From Alkalibacterium thalassium (GTDB taxonomy: Bacteria > Bacillota > Bacilli > Lactobacillales > Carnobacteriaceae_A): DNA of 64,000 nt. The stretch lies in contig NZ_FNFK01000005.1 of assembly GCF_900101165.1 (NCBI RefSeq), positions 1 to 64,000 of the forward strand, written 5' to 3'. A program made the translations under genes and the position numbers. The notes below the pieces were generated by a model that did not search any database, was not told the origin of the DNA, and saw nothing but the letters and a program-made list of their open reading frames with translations. Shown here one piece after another: positions 47,557-57,747 of the stretch (position 1 is its first letter; each line of letters opens with the position of its first letter).

Positions 47557-47883
47557 GTGAACCGTGAAGCAATTAATTATGTTAAAGATGCTGAGGCTAG
47601 AGTTGAAGAACTTAGAGCCAATGCGGAAAAAGAGATAAAAGACATCAAGGCTGGGACTGCTCTTCGAATGGATAAGATAACCGAACAGACCGAACACGAA
47701 CTGGCTGCTTTTAGAAAAGAGTGGCAAGAACAAGTCGAGTCCAGGCTGGAAGAAGACGAGAAAGTGTTTGAAGAGCAGATCAATGAAGATATCAACCGTT
47801 TCAACGGCACCTATGAATCGGAAAAAGACAGACTAGCCAGTCGAATAGCAGAGGAGGTATTGCGTCGATATGGCAATAGCTAA
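47557..47883 (+). CDS. ntpF: V-type ATPase stalk subunit NtpF (G/H type)
   Basis: NtpF is a 108-residue, almost wholly alpha-helical coiled-coil protein that forms the peripheral stalk with NtpE. The charged heptad-like sequence (AEARVEELRANAEKEIKD) shows this. GTG 47557 follows AAGGGGG. It is the first gene of ntpFIKECGABD and overlaps ntpI by 14 bases. Confidence 0.88.
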   Translation: MNREAINYVKDAEARVEELRANAEKEIKDIKAGTALRMDKITEQTEHELAAFRKEWQEQVESRLEEDEKVFEEQINEDINRFNGTYESEKDRLASRIAEEVLRRYGNS

Positions 47884-49831
47884 AATGAAAAAACTGACTT
47901 TATTAGCAGAACATACTAATAAAGAAGCTGTTTTGAAGAGTGTCCAGGAAATGCAGAGTCTTGAAATCATTCCTGTAGCAGAAGTTCTGGAGGAAAGTCT
48001 GCTGAATGACTTCGATACGAGTGCTTCGCGTGATTTGTCTAACGACAGTCAGGCCAGACTGCAGGATATTGAATATGCAATCAATTACTTACAAGATTAC
48101 GTCGAACAGCCGGGTTTGATAGAGCGCCTTAAAACTAAGAAAGAAGTATTTTCATTAAAAGAACTTGAAAGCATTGTAGAGAGTGCAGACGTTGATGCTC
48201 TTCTGGAGCAAGTATCCCTGAAGGAAAAGCAGCTCAACAATCTGGATGAGAAAATCAAAGACCTCAAACAGGAAGAAGAATTCCTGAGAAAGTGGCGGGC
48301 ACTTAGTTTCAAGCCTGAAGAGGTCAGTCATTTCAGACTGATGGATGTTCTGGTGGGAACCGTTGATAAAGAACAATCAGAAGCACTTGTTGAGGGTTTA
48401 CGTGATAATGGCAGAATATATTATGACGAAGTATATAGAAGAAGTGACGAAGTCGCTTATCTCATCATTCTTCCTAAAACCGAGAGAAAGCAGTTTGATG
48501 ATCTTGTCGCTCAATACAGTTACAGAGAACTGACATATACACATGAACTTCTTCCGGAAGATGAGTTATACCGTAATCTTACCGAACAGAAGCAAGTCAG
48601 AGGTGATAAAGAAAAGATAATTGCTGAGATGAAGAAATGGACAAGTCTCTACAGGAACCTGGAGCTCGCTGAGGAATATTACTACAATCTGTCTGAACGA
48701 GAAAAAGCACACAATCTTCTTCTAGACAGCCATCACCTGTTCCTTCTATCTGGATGGATAGAGGAAGAGAAAGTGGATTCTTTAAAGGCTAACATCGATC
48801 AGACGATCGGCGAGAGCGAAGTCGCTGTTCTATCCGAAGATATAATGATGAAGGAATACAATGAGGTTCCTGTCGTGCTGAAGAATAACAGTTTTGTCCG
48901 ACCATTCGAGATGATTACAGAGATGTTCAGTTATCCAAAATACAACGAAGTCGACCCCACACCGTTGATGATGCCGTTCTTTATGGTATTCTTCGGCATG
49001 ATGGCCGCCGACCTTGGCTACGGTATGCTGCTCTTTGGAGTCACATTGTTCGCCTTGAAGGCATTCAATATAGAAGGGTCGATGGGGAACTTCTTGAAGT
49101 TTCTTTACACCCTCTCGTTTCCGACGATGGCCTTCGGAGTATTTTTCGGAAGTTTCTTCGGAATAGAGCTGCCCATACAAGTCTTCTCCTTACAGGATGA
49201 TGTACTTGAAATTATGGCATTTTCAGTTGTGCTCGGACTGATCCAGCTGCTTTACGGGCTCGTCTTGAATGGAATCATCAAAGGAAAGCAGGGACAGAGA
49301 GCCTCTTCATACGTCGATGGCTATGCCTGGTTCCTTATGCTGATCGGTTTCATCCTATGGGTCGGTGGAGCCATGCTGCTGAACATGCCGCTGCTTACGC
49401 AGATAGGTATCGGACTTGTGGTTCTTAACGCAGTAGGGATCCTTGTCGTATCAGCACTTTCCAGTTCCAACAAAGCATTGGGTATTGGTCTTGGAGCATA
49501 CAATTTATATGGAATATCAGGTTATGTAGGAGATATTGTCAGTTATACAAGACTGATGGCACTGGCAGTAGCAAGTGCAAATATTGCGATGGCGTTCAAT
49601 ATGATCATCGGTTTCCTGCCGCCTATAGCAAGATTTACTGTAGGTGTTCTGATCATTATTGCCCTGCAGGCACTAAATATAGCACTGACATTCTTAAGTG
49701 CTTATGTCCACACATCCCGACTGCAGTACGTTGAGTTCTTCGGTAAATTCTTCGAAGGCGGAGGCAGACCACTGACTCCACTCAAAATGCTTGAAAAACA
49801 TGTCTGGATGGAAGACAATAATAACGGTTAA
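47870..49831 (+). CDS. ntpI: V-type ATPase membrane subunit I (a subunit)
   Basis: NtpI provides the ion half-channels beside the c ring and anchors the stalk. The 653-residue protein has a long charged, coiled-coil cytosolic half (about 1-350) and a membrane half with about seven to eight segments (about 365-640). GEx-type conserved loops such as 'SYTRLMALAVASANIAMAFN' carry the essential arginine region. ATG 47870 lies 12 bases after AGGAGG inside ntpF. Confidence 0.94.
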   Translation: MAIAKMKKLTLLAEHTNKEAVLKSVQEMQSLEIIPVAEVLEESLLNDFDTSASRDLSNDSQARLQDIEYAINYLQDYVEQPGLIERLKTKKEVFSLKELESIVESADVDALLEQVSLKEKQLNNLDEKIKDLKQEEEFLRKWRALSFKPEEVSHFRLMDVLVGTVDKEQSEALVEGLRDNGRIYYDEVYRRSDEVAYLIILPKTERKQFDDLVAQYSYRELTYTHELLPEDELYRNLTEQKQVRGDKEKIIAEMKKWTSLYRNLELAEEYYYNLSEREKAHNLLLDSHHLFLLSGWIEEEKVDSLKANIDQTIGESEVAVLSEDIMMKEYNEVPVVLKNNSFVRPFEMITEMFSYPKYNEVDPTPLMMPFFMVFFGMMAADLGYGMLLFGVTLFALKAFNIEGSMGNFLKFLYTLSFPTMAFGVFFGSFFGIELPIQVFSLQDDVLEIMAFSVVLGLIQLLYGLVLNGIIKGKQGQRASSYVDGYAWFLMLIGFILWVGGAMLLNMPLLTQIGIGLVVLNAVGILVVSALSSSNKALGIGLGAYNLYGISGYVGDIVSYTRLMALAVASANIAMAFNMIIGFLPPIARFTVGVLIIIALQALNIALTFLSAYVHTSRLQYVEFFGKFFEGGGRPLTPLKMLEKHVWMEDNNNG

Positions 49832-49863
49832 AACTATATTTATAATAATGGAGGAAAAAAATA

Positions 49864-50340
49864 ATGAGTAACTTTGAACTGTTTTTTGGAGATAATTTAG
49901 GTTTTGTATTTGGTGCAGTAGGTGTCGCTCTGGCAGTCATCCTTTCAGGTATCGGATCATCAAGAGGGGTAGGATCTGCAGGTGAAGCAGCAGCTGCCTT
50001 GACAAAAGAACAGCCGGAAAAATTCGGTCGTGCCCTTGTTCTACAGATGCTTCCAGCAACACAGGGACTTTACGGTTTCGTTATCGGACTGCTGATTATT
50101 ATCAACTTGTCTACTAACCTTGACGTATCAACTGGATGGTACTATCTGATGGTCGGACTTCCTGTAGGATTTACTGGACTGACATCCGGTACGCTTCAGG
50201 GTCGTGTCTCAGTAGCTGCAATGCAGATCCTAGCTCAAAAACCTGAACACACAACTAAAGGGATCATTTATTCAGCGATGGTTGAAACATATGCAATTTT
50301 AGGTTTCGTTATTTCCCTGATGATGATAATCTTCATGTAA
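49864..50340 (+). CDS. ntpK: V-type Na+-ATPase rotor ring subunit K (c subunit)
   Basis: NtpK builds the rotating ion-carrying ring. The 158-residue protein has four membrane helices in a duplicated hairpin. All five residues that hold Na+ in Enterococcus hirae NtpK have counterparts: L63, T66 and Q67 (in MLPATQG), Q112 (in TLQGR) and E141 (in AMVETYA). This favours Na+ over H+ as the coupling ion. GGAGG precedes ATG 49864, and a strong hairpin follows the gene. Confidence 0.96.
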   Translation: MSNFELFFGDNLGFVFGAVGVALAVILSGIGSSRGVGSAGEAAAALTKEQPEKFGRALVLQMLPATQGLYGFVIGLLIIINLSTNLDVSTGWYYLMVGLPVGFTGLTSGTLQGRVSVAAMQILAQKPEHTTKGIIYSAMVETYAILGFVISLMMIIFM

Positions 50341-50351
50341 TAAATGAGAGA

Positions 50352-50410
50352 AAGGAATTTAGAATTCAGTGATCAGACAGCCATCTGTCACTTAATAAAC
50401 TGAATTCCTT
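50352..50410 (+). promoter_or_regulatory. Intra-operon stem-loop between ntpK and ntpE
   Basis: AAGGAATT (50352-50359) and AATTCAG (50363-50369) pair with CTGAATTCCTT (50400-50410) in overlapping registers, above an inner hairpin GACAG/CTGTC (50376-50389). No T tract follows. It could protect the 3' end of an upstream ntpFIK message and raise ntpK output, since the ring needs many copies. Confidence 0.55.
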
Positions 50411-50450
50411 GTTTCATTTCATTATTATTACTCTGAACAGGAGGGAAATC

Positions 50451-51029
50451 ATGGCAGATTTAAAATTACTGACTGAACGAGTCGTTGAAAAAGAAAAAGC
50501 GGCTATCCGAAATGAAATTGAAGAAGCTAAAAAACAGGCTGAAGATGACATTCAGGCTGCCGAAGCAGAAGAGGTACAGAAACGCCTTCAAGCTAAGGAG
50601 CAGATCGAATCAGATGCCGAACATGATTACACGATTCGAAGAAACACATTGGATATCAGACGGCGCAATGAGGTGCTGGCTGCGAAACAGTCTATTCTGG
50701 ACAACATGTTCAAAGAGGCTAAAAACAGACTGGATAATCTGGATGATGAGACATTCAGACAGTTTACTGCGAACGTATTGAAACAGTTCGACAAAGAAGG
50801 ACAAGTGACGTTGAAACTGGGAGAAAAGTCTGCCCATTCTATTGACGGAACTTGGGTAACTTCTAATAAACCTGCTGAGCTGACTGTGCTGGTATCCAAG
50901 GATACTGTAAAAGGACAGTCCGGCTTCATTATTGAAAAAAATGGCATAGAATACAACTTCTTATTCGATTCTTTAGTGGAAGATGCCAGAACGGACATTT
51001 TACCAGATATATCTAACGAATTATTTTAA
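50451..51029 (+). CDS. ntpE: V-type ATPase subunit E
   Basis: NtpE forms the peripheral stalk with NtpF. The 192-residue protein has a long charged helix at the N-terminus (about 1-85) and a globular C-terminal domain. ATG 50451 follows GGAGG; the in-frame start at 50409 would add an unlikely hydrophobic leader located in the intergenic hairpin region. Confidence 0.93.
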   Translation: MADLKLLTERVVEKEKAAIRNEIEEAKKQAEDDIQAAEAEEVQKRLQAKEQIESDAEHDYTIRRNTLDIRRRNEVLAAKQSILDNMFKEAKNRLDNLDDETFRQFTANVLKQFDKEGQVTLKLGEKSAHSIDGTWVTSNKPAELTVLVSKDTVKGQSGFIIEKNGIEYNFLFDSLVEDARTDILPDISNELF

Positions 51030-51043
51030 GGAGGAGAATACAG

Positions 51044-52048
51044 TTGAAAGATACCGCTTATGGTTCAAGTAATGTTCTCATACGGATTTACGAGAACGAT
51101 CTCCTCACTCGATCTCATTTCGAACGCATGCTGACTGCCGATTCTTTTGAAGATGCTGTCAACGTGCTGAGAGAAACACCTTACAGGAATGACGTCGATA
51201 GAATCAAAGAAGATAAAAGTTATGATGAGATGTTCATGAATGAGCTCCACCAGACATTCGATGAGCTGTTAAAGATTGTTCCCAACAAGGAACTTATAGA
51301 GCTTGCTGGATTGAGGTATGCTTATCACAACCTGAAAGTTCTCTTTAAAGAGGAGTTTACAGATCAGAATCTGGATCATTTATTCATCCCGATCGGCCGT
51401 TATCCTGTATCAGAATTGAGACAGGCAGTCAGAACAGGTGAATCTGATGTCCTTCCTGCTGAGTATATGGACAGCATCCATGAACTTCAGGAGGATTACG
51501 ATCAGTATCAGAACGTTCAGTCTGTCGATATCATACTGGACAGACGGTACTTTACACATCTTCGTCTTCTGGCTGACCAGACAGGTGAAGAGGGCGTGCC
51601 TGAACTGATAGAAACGCTTATAGATTATAACAACATATCTACTTTGGTCAGAGGAATGAAACAGAATAGAACACGCAATTTTCTGCTGACTGTTCTTTCA
51701 AGTTCCGGATCTATTCCTAAAGAAGATCTGCTCGAAATTGCAGATAATGGGCAGCAGTATGCGCTACAGTATTTTAGAACAAGTGATTACAGAAAATTGA
51801 TCGAACAGTCTGTCGATTCTGAAACGAATGAACTATCTACTGTCAGGATCGATCATCAGACAGATGATGCGTACATGAATATGATGAGAGATGCCAGACT
51901 TCAGTCTTTTGGTCCGATGCCGGTGCTTGCTTATCTTTATGCTAAGGAAATTGAAGTCAAAAACCTCAGACTTATTCTTTCAGGTAAGGAAAATGGTGTA
52001 CCTGCTGATGCGATCAGAGAAAGGATGCGATTGAACTATGCCCAATAA
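51044..52048 (+). CDS. ntpC: V-type ATPase subunit C (d subunit)
   Basis: NtpC is the funnel-shaped helical connector between the central rotor shaft and the membrane ring. The 334-residue, soluble, helix-rich protein fits the V-ATPase d/AC39 family. The TTG start follows AGGAGGAG, and the 3' end overlaps ntpG by 11 bases. Confidence 0.93.
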   Translation: MKDTAYGSSNVLIRIYENDLLTRSHFERMLTADSFEDAVNVLRETPYRNDVDRIKEDKSYDEMFMNELHQTFDELLKIVPNKELIELAGLRYAYHNLKVLFKEEFTDQNLDHLFIPIGRYPVSELRQAVRTGESDVLPAEYMDSIHELQEDYDQYQNVQSVDIILDRRYFTHLRLLADQTGEEGVPELIETLIDYNNISTLVRGMKQNRTRNFLLTVLSSSGSIPKEDLLEIADNGQQYALQYFRTSDYRKLIEQSVDSETNELSTVRIDHQTDDAYMNMMRDARLQSFGPMPVLAYLYAKEIEVKNLRLILSGKENGVPADAIRERMRLNYAQ

Positions 52049-52349
52049 AATTGGAGTTGTCGGAGACAAAGATTCCGTTCTGGCATTCAAAATGCTCGGC
52101 TTTTCTGTTTACTTCGCATCTGAAGCGAAAGAGACCCGTCGAATCATCGACAATCTGTCAGACAAAGATTATGGTGTGATTTACTTGACAGAACAATTAG
52201 CAGAATTAGTCCCTGAAACAATCAGACGCTATGACGCTAAAATGAAACCTGCCATCATTTTGATCCCTAATCATACAGGCTCACGTGGCATCGGTAAGAA
52301 ACGTGTGCAGGAAAATGTCGAAAAAGCAGTGGGTCAAAATATTTTATAG
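52038..52349 (+). CDS. ntpG: V-type ATPase subunit G (F subunit)
   Basis: NtpG binds NtpD in the central shaft. The 103-residue Rossmann-like protein begins NKIGVVGDKDSVLAFKMLGF, a typical F-subunit start. It overlaps ntpC, so its translation is probably coupled. Confidence 0.93.
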   Translation: MPNKIGVVGDKDSVLAFKMLGFSVYFASEAKETRRIIDNLSDKDYGVIYLTEQLAELVPETIRRYDAKMKPAIILIPNHTGSRGIGKKRVQENVEKAVGQNIL

Positions 52350-52361
52350 GAGGGTACGATT

Positions 52362-54146
52362 TTGAGTAAAGGAACGATTGTAAGTGTTTCTGGCCCTTTG
52401 GTCACAGCAAAAGGGATGGAAACAGCTAATATACAAGATATTTGCCGTGTAGGTAAACTAGGCCTTATTGGTGAAATCATTGAAATGAGAAACGACGTTG
52501 CCTCTATACAGGTTTACGAAGAAACGTCTATGGTAGGTCCAGGAGAAGTCGTCGAAACGACTGGTGAAGCATTATCCGTTGAGCTTGCTCCGGGTATGAT
52601 TTCTCAGATGTTTGACGGAATCCAGAGACCACTAGATGAATTTATGGAAAAAACAAACAGTAACTTTCTTGAACGCGGCATGTCGATCGAGCCGCTGAAT
52701 CGTGAGAAACAGTGGGAATTCACTCCTTCTCTGGAAGAAGGAACAGAAGTATCTGAAGGAGACATTGTCGGTATTGTTCAGGAAACTAAAGTAATTGAAC
52801 ACCGCATCATGGTGCCTTTCGGCGTTAAAGGTAAAATCAAATCTATTTCTTCTGGTTCCTTCACTATAAGCGACCCAATCTACGTGCTTGAAACTGAAGA
52901 TGGCGAAAAAGAATTTACTATGATGCAGAAATGGCCAGTCAGAAGAGGCCGTCCAATCAAGACAAAGCTGAACCCGGAAGAACCGCTTATTACCGGTCAG
53001 CGAGTTATTGATACATTCTTCCCAGTTGCCAAAGGTGGCGCGGCTGCTGTTCCTGGACCTTTCGGAGCAGGTAAAACTGTCGTTCAGCACCAGATCGCAA
53101 AATGGGCAGACGTTGACTTGGTGGTCTATGTAGGCTGCGGAGAACGCGGGAATGAGATGACAGACGTTATCAATGAGTTCCCTGAACTGATCGACCCGAA
53201 TACTGGAGAATCAATTATGGAGCGGACTGTACTGATTGCCAACACTTCCAATATGCCCGTTGCTGCGCGTGAAGCCTCTATCTACACGGGTATTACAATT
53301 GCTGAATATTTCCGTGATATGGGCTATTCTGTAGCAATCATGGCAGATTCGACATCACGATGGGCTGAAGCCTTACGTGAAATGTCAGGTCGTCTGGAAG
53401 AAATGCCTGGTGATGAAGGGTATCCAGCCTATCTGGGCTCTCGTCTTGCAGAATACTATGAACGTGCAGGTAAAGTGGTTACGCTTGGATCTGGAGACCG
53501 TACTGGAAGCATAACAGCGATCGGTGCCGTGTCCCCTCCTGGAGGAGATACTTCTGAACCGGTAACGCAGAATACCTTGCGTGTCGCTAAAGTATTCTGG
53601 GGTCTGGACAGTTCCCTTGCCCAAAGACGTCACTTCCCATCGATCAACTGGTTGAATTCCTATTCACTATATAGTAATGAAATGAATGACTATGTAGGTA
53701 AGCAGCTCGGAGAAGACTGGAATGACATGGTAACGCGAGCGAAAGCCCTCTTACAGGATGAATCGGAACTGCAGGAAATCGTCCGACTAGTCGGAGTAGA
53801 ATCTCTATCAGAACGCGACCGTCTGAAACTGGTTGTTGCCAGAATGATTCGTGAGGACTTCCTTCAGCAGAATGCCTTCGATGATGTAGATACCTACACA
53901 TCAAGAAACAAGCAGTATGAAATGCTGTTTACCATCCTTAACTTTGAAGATCAGGCTGTTCGTGCGATGGATCTGGGCGCCTATTATGATGAAATCATTA
54001 AAGGCACAGACAATGTACGTGAACGTGTCGGTCGAATGAAATATATCAGTGAAGATGATATTAAGACAATTGAAACGATCCGTAATCAAACGAAAGATGA
54101 TATTCAGACAGTATTAGAGAAAGGCGGTGTTGAATCAGATGCTTAA
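52362..54146 (+). CDS. ntpA: V-type ATPase catalytic subunit A
   Basis: NtpA hydrolyses ATP in the A3B3 head. The 594-residue protein has the P-loop GPFGAGKTV near 234, the catalytic glutamate region [12 protein letters not shown] near 257, and the non-homologous insertion (about 110-190) typical of V-type A subunits. The TTG start follows AGGAGGG. It overlaps ntpB by eight bases. Confidence 0.97.
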   Translation: MSKGTIVSVSGPLVTAKGMETANIQDICRVGKLGLIGEIIEMRNDVASIQVYEETSMVGPGEVVETTGEALSVELAPGMISQMFDGIQRPLDEFMEKTNSNFLERGMSIEPLNREKQWEFTPSLEEGTEVSEGDIVGIVQETKVIEHRIMVPFGVKGKIKSISSGSFTISDPIYVLETEDGEKEFTMMQKWPVRRGRPIKTKLNPEEPLITGQRVIDTFFPVAKGGAAAVPGPFGAGKTVVQHQIAKWADVDLVVYVGCGERGNEMTDVINEFPELIDPNTGESIMERTVLIANTSNMPVAAREASIYTGITIAEYFRDMGYSVAIMADSTSRWAEALREMSGRLEEMPGDEGYPAYLGSRLAEYYERAGKVVTLGSGDRTGSITAIGAVSPPGGDTSEPVTQNTLRVAKVFWGLDSSLAQRRHFPSINWLNSYSLYSNEMNDYVGKQLGEDWNDMVTRAKALLQDESELQEIVRLVGVESLSERDRLKLVVARMIREDFLQQNAFDDVDTYTSRNKQYEMLFTILNFEDQAVRAMDLGAYYDEIIKGTDNVRERVGRMKYISEDDIKTIETIRNQTKDDIQTVLEKGGVESDA

Positions 54147-55515
54147 AGAGTATAAAACAGTTTCAGAAGTCGTCGGCCCGCTGATGACAGTTGAAGGTGT
54201 CGAAGGCGTCAAGTTTGACGAGCTGGTCGACATCGAACTTCAGACCGGTGAGCGCCGGAGAGGACAGGTTCTTGAAATCAACGGAGACAAAGCTGTGGTA
54301 CAGCTTTTTGAAGGATCAACAGGGATCAACCTGGAAGATACTAAAGTACGTTTCCTGGCTAAACCTCTCTCACTAGATGTATCAGAAGATATGATCGGAC
54401 GAACATTTGATGGGATGGGGCGAGTCAGTGATGGTGGACCGAACCTGATTCCTGAAAAAAGTCTGGACATCAATGGAATTGCGATCAATCCGATTGCAAG
54501 AGACTATCCGGATGAATTTATTCAGACAGGTATTTCTACAATCGATCACCTAAACACGCTTGTTCGTGGGCAGAAGCTTCCGGTATTTTCCGGTTCTGGA
54601 CTTCCGCACAAAGAACTCGCTGCACAGATTGCCCGACAGGCCAGTGTAACGAATACAGATGAGAAATTTGCCGTTGTATTTGCTGCGATCGGTATCACAT
54701 TTGAAGAAGCCGAGTACTTCATGAATGACTTCAAAAAAACCGGAGCGATCGACCGGTCTGTTCTGTTCATCAACCTTGCAGATGATCCGGCGATCGAACG
54801 TATTGCGACACCAAGAATGGCCTTGACTGCTGCAGAATACCTGGCTTTCGAAAAAGATATGCATGTTCTGGTCATCATGACCGATATGACAAACTATGCC
54901 GAAGCGCTGCGTGAAATTTCTGCTGCCCGCCGTGAGGTACCTGGTCGTCGTGGGTATCCTGGATACCTGTATACCAACCTGGCTACACTTTATGAGCGCG
55001 CAGGTCGTCTGGAAGGAACCAAAGGGTCTGTAACACAGATTCCGATTCTGACCATGCCTGAGGATGACATTACCCATCCGATTCCCGATCTGACAGGGTA
55101 TATTACTGAAGGGCAGATCATCCTATCACGGGACCTGTATAACCAGGGCTATCAGCCTCCAATCAATGTTCTGCCTTCTCTGTCCAGATTGAAAGATAAA
55201 GGTACGGGAGAAGGAAAGACCAGAGTGGACCACGCGCCTACAATGAACCAGATTTTCTCTGCCTATGCACAGGGTAAAGAGGCTAAGGAACTCTCTGCCG
55301 TGTTAGGTGAAGCTGCACTGTCTGAAACAGACAGAAAATATGTCGAGTTTACAAATAAATTCGAAAAAGAGTACGTGAATCAGGGGAACTATACTAACCG
55401 TACGATTCAGGAAACTCTGGACCTAGGCTGGGAACTTCTGAAAGTTCTGCCTCGTGCAGAGCTGAAACGTATCAAGGATGATATGCTTGACAAGTATCTG
55501 CCAAAAGGAGAGTGA
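54139..55515 (+). CDS. ntpB: V-type ATPase regulatory subunit B
   Basis: NtpB alternates with NtpA in the head. The P-loop is replaced by [11 protein letters not shown] near 148, as expected for the non-catalytic subunit, and [21 protein letters not shown]-type sequence is conserved. I start at ATG 54139 (MLKEYKTV, 458 residues), which matches the Enterococcus hirae start; an in-frame GTG at 54127 adds four residues. Confidence 0.97.
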   Translation: MLKEYKTVSEVVGPLMTVEGVEGVKFDELVDIELQTGERRRGQVLEINGDKAVVQLFEGSTGINLEDTKVRFLAKPLSLDVSEDMIGRTFDGMGRVSDGGPNLIPEKSLDINGIAINPIARDYPDEFIQTGISTIDHLNTLVRGQKLPVFSGSGLPHKELAAQIARQASVTNTDEKFAVVFAAIGITFEEAEYFMNDFKKTGAIDRSVLFINLADDPAIERIATPRMALTAAEYLAFEKDMHVLVIMTDMTNYAEALREISAARREVPGRRGYPGYLYTNLATLYERAGRLEGTKGSVTQIPILTMPEDDITHPIPDLTGYITEGQIILSRDLYNQGYQPPINVLPSLSRLKDKGTGEGKTRVDHAPTMNQIFSAYAQGKEAKELSAVLGEAALSETDRKYVEFTNKFEKEYVNQGNYTNRTIQETLDLGWELLKVLPRAELKRIKDDMLDKYLPKGE

Positions 55516-55520
55516 GGTAA

Positions 55521-56153
55521 ATGGCTAAATTAAATGTCAACCCCACTCGTATGGAACTGGCAAATCTAAAAAAAAGATTGAATCTTGCCAGCAGAGGGCA
55601 CAAGCTTCTGAAAGACAAGCAGGATGAACTAATGCGTCAGTTCATTCAGCTCATCAGGAAGAATAATGAACTTAGAAACCAGGTAGAAGAAAAGCTCGAG
55701 AAAGCAATGCAGTCATTCGCAATGGCCAAGTCATTACTTCATGAAAATTATATTGAAGAACTGATGGCTGTACCAAGCCGAAGTGTATCCTTGAATATCG
55801 ATCGTAAGAACATCATGAGTGTTCGCGTACCACAGATGAACTTCCATTATGATGATCATACGAACGACGCAGCCGACTTAAGCTATGGATATTTGAATTC
55901 CAACGGTGAACTGGATCTGACCTTTGAATACCTAATCGATGTCATGCCAGATATGCTTGAACTCGCTGAAATCGAAAAAACTTGTCAGCTGATGGCAGAT
56001 GAAATTGAGAAAACACGAAGACGAGTCAATGCTCTGGAATATATGACCATTCCTCAGCTTGAGGAAACGATTTACTTTATTCGGATGAAACTTGATGAGA
56101 GTGAACGTTCAGCTATTACCCGACTGATGAAAGTTAAGGATATGGGACAGTAA
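55521..56153 (+). CDS. ntpD: V-type ATPase subunit D
   Basis: NtpD is the coiled-coil central shaft. The 210-residue protein starts [19 protein letters not shown] and shows long N- and C-terminal helices flanking a short middle segment. It ends the operon. The ntpH and ntpJ genes that follow in Enterococcus hirae are absent. Confidence 0.96.
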   Translation: MAKLNVNPTRMELANLKKRLNLASRGHKLLKDKQDELMRQFIQLIRKNNELRNQVEEKLEKAMQSFAMAKSLLHENYIEELMAVPSRSVSLNIDRKNIMSVRVPQMNFHYDDHTNDAADLSYGYLNSNGELDLTFEYLIDVMPDMLELAEIEKTCQLMADEIEKTRRRVNALEYMTIPQLEETIYFIRMKLDESERSAITRLMKVKDMGQ

Positions 56154-56165
56154 CAGTTGATAATT

Positions 56166-56219
56166 ACAGTGAAAATGGAGAATAAGGCATAAGTTCTTAT
56201 ATCTGTTTTCACTGTTTTT
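56166..56219 (+). terminator. Terminator of the ntp operon
   Basis: ACAGTGAAAA (56166-56175) pairs with TTTTCACTGT (56206-56215), followed by a T run; the long loop may fold internally. Confidence 0.8.
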
Positions 56220-56284
56220 ACATAGTATGGACAACTAGAAACTTAATAGAATGAAGATAGGCTATCAGCCAGGAGGCAAGAGTC

Positions 56285-57658
56285 ATGACACCATCTTTTT
56301 TTGAAAAAAAGAATAAAAAGAGAGCACTCGTTTTTGGTGGAGGCGGTGAGCGCGGCTCATTTGAAATAGGTGTCTGGAGAGCTCTTGATGAGCTTGACTA
56401 TGTTCCGGATATCATCACAGGCACATCTGTAGGTGCCCTGAACGGTGCACTGTATATTCTGGGCAATGTCTCTGAGGCGGAGAGGATGTGGAAAGAAATT
56501 GAAACCGGCAAGGTTCTGGATCTCGATGCACCACTGTCGATCGACAGTTTTAAAGACTATCGACGTACTCTGACTGGTTTTCTGATCAGGATAATCAGAG
56601 AAAAAGGAATTAGTTCAGCTCCTCTAAAAGCTCTAATTGATACGTATATTGATGATGAGAGCAGGATAAGAAGTGACGGTACAATTTTCGGTCTATCGAC
56701 AACCAACTTGAAGACGAGAGAAATCGAGTATTATTTTCTGGACGATATTGAAGAAGGCAGGCTTAATGACTACCTTCTAGCCAGTGCGTCACTTTATCCA
56801 GCCATTCAGAAAAAAATGATCGACGGGACCCCGTACATCGATGGGGGCTACTGGAATAACATTCCGATAAACATGGCACTGGATAAATTGCCCGACCAGA
56901 TTGTCCTTGTTGACCTCCAGGGCCCTGGACTACTCCATTATGACCACCGGATAGAAGAATGCGAGTCACTGCTGATCCGAACAAAGTGGCCGCTTGGAGA
57001 TATGCTGCTGTTTGATACGAACAGGACAGAAGTGAATATAGAACTGGGCTACTGCGAGACTATGAAGTTAGCCAGGCCGGATATCTATAGAGGACTATGG
57101 TATACTTATGATACAGACACAGTAGAAACAGACGCCTCTGTCTTCTATCTCGCTTTGAATGGGCTTTTGACTGGTAAACGGTCAAAAGGGGTCTATGAAT
57201 ATATTAAAAGGGATAATCATCAGCTGATCTTTTTGAGAGAGATTGAGAAACGATGGGGCAGCGCTGTGGATGAAACCACTGTTTCTCTAGCTTTATGTGA
57301 ACTGACAGGTAAATTGTTCAACATGATCCCTGATAAAATATACAGTATAGACAAGTTTCAAAATGAGATAATCCATCGTCTGATTAAAATGAGAGATGCA
57401 GAACGGAAAAATCCTATAAATGAGTTTGAACCCAGATTTCTCTTAAGTGGAAAAGAGTGGACGGAAGAATTTCTTGAAGGATTACCGCTGATATCGAACC
57501 GGACACTTGTCATACAGATTTTTGAGAGACTTGAAGATGAGCAGCTGAAGTGGGATACCCCTTTCTATAAGCTAATGATTCGAACCAGACCTTTTCCGTT
57601 CATTATTGCTTTATACTGTAAATATCTTTTGAACAAAAATTTAGGTTTGTATAGGTAA
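56285..57658 (+). CDS. Patatin-like phospholipase family protein
   Basis: This 457-residue protein has an N-terminal patatin domain (about 14-230): the oxyanion motif GGGGER (18-23), the nucleophile elbow GTSVG with S48, and DGG with D186 forming the Ser-Asp dyad. Family members hydrolyse phospholipids or other acyl esters. Residues about 240-457 are a charged region I do not recognise, so the protein is about 150 residues longer than simple RssA/YlbK forms. No signal peptide is visible. AGGAGG precedes ATG 56285. It is a single-gene unit between the ntp terminator and the gmk promoter. Confidence 0.87.
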   Translation: MTPSFFEKKNKKRALVFGGGGERGSFEIGVWRALDELDYVPDIITGTSVGALNGALYILGNVSEAERMWKEIETGKVLDLDAPLSIDSFKDYRRTLTGFLIRIIREKGISSAPLKALIDTYIDDESRIRSDGTIFGLSTTNLKTREIEYYFLDDIEEGRLNDYLLASASLYPAIQKKMIDGTPYIDGGYWNNIPINMALDKLPDQIVLVDLQGPGLLHYDHRIEECESLLIRTKWPLGDMLLFDTNRTEVNIELGYCETMKLARPDIYRGLWYTYDTDTVETDASVFYLALNGLLTGKRSKGVYEYIKRDNHQLIFLREIEKRWGSAVDETTVSLALCELTGKLFNMIPDKIYSIDKFQNEIIHRLIKMRDAERKNPINEFEPRFLLSGKEWTEEFLEGLPLISNRTLVIQIFERLEDEQLKWDTPFYKLMIRTRPFPFIIALYCKYLLNKNLGLYR

Positions 57659-57671
57659 AATCAAAATTAAC

Positions 57672-57701
57672 TTTCAATTCTACAGTCTGATATGGTAGAA
57701 T
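57672..57701 (+). promoter_or_regulatory. Candidate promoter for gmk-rpoZ
   Basis: TTTCAA (57672-57677) and TAGAAT (57696-57701) are 18 bases apart, about 46 bases before gmk. Confidence 0.45.
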
Positions 57702-57747
57702 TGGGGATAAGTTTTCATGGAGAATTTGTGTTGGGAAGGACTTGTAA

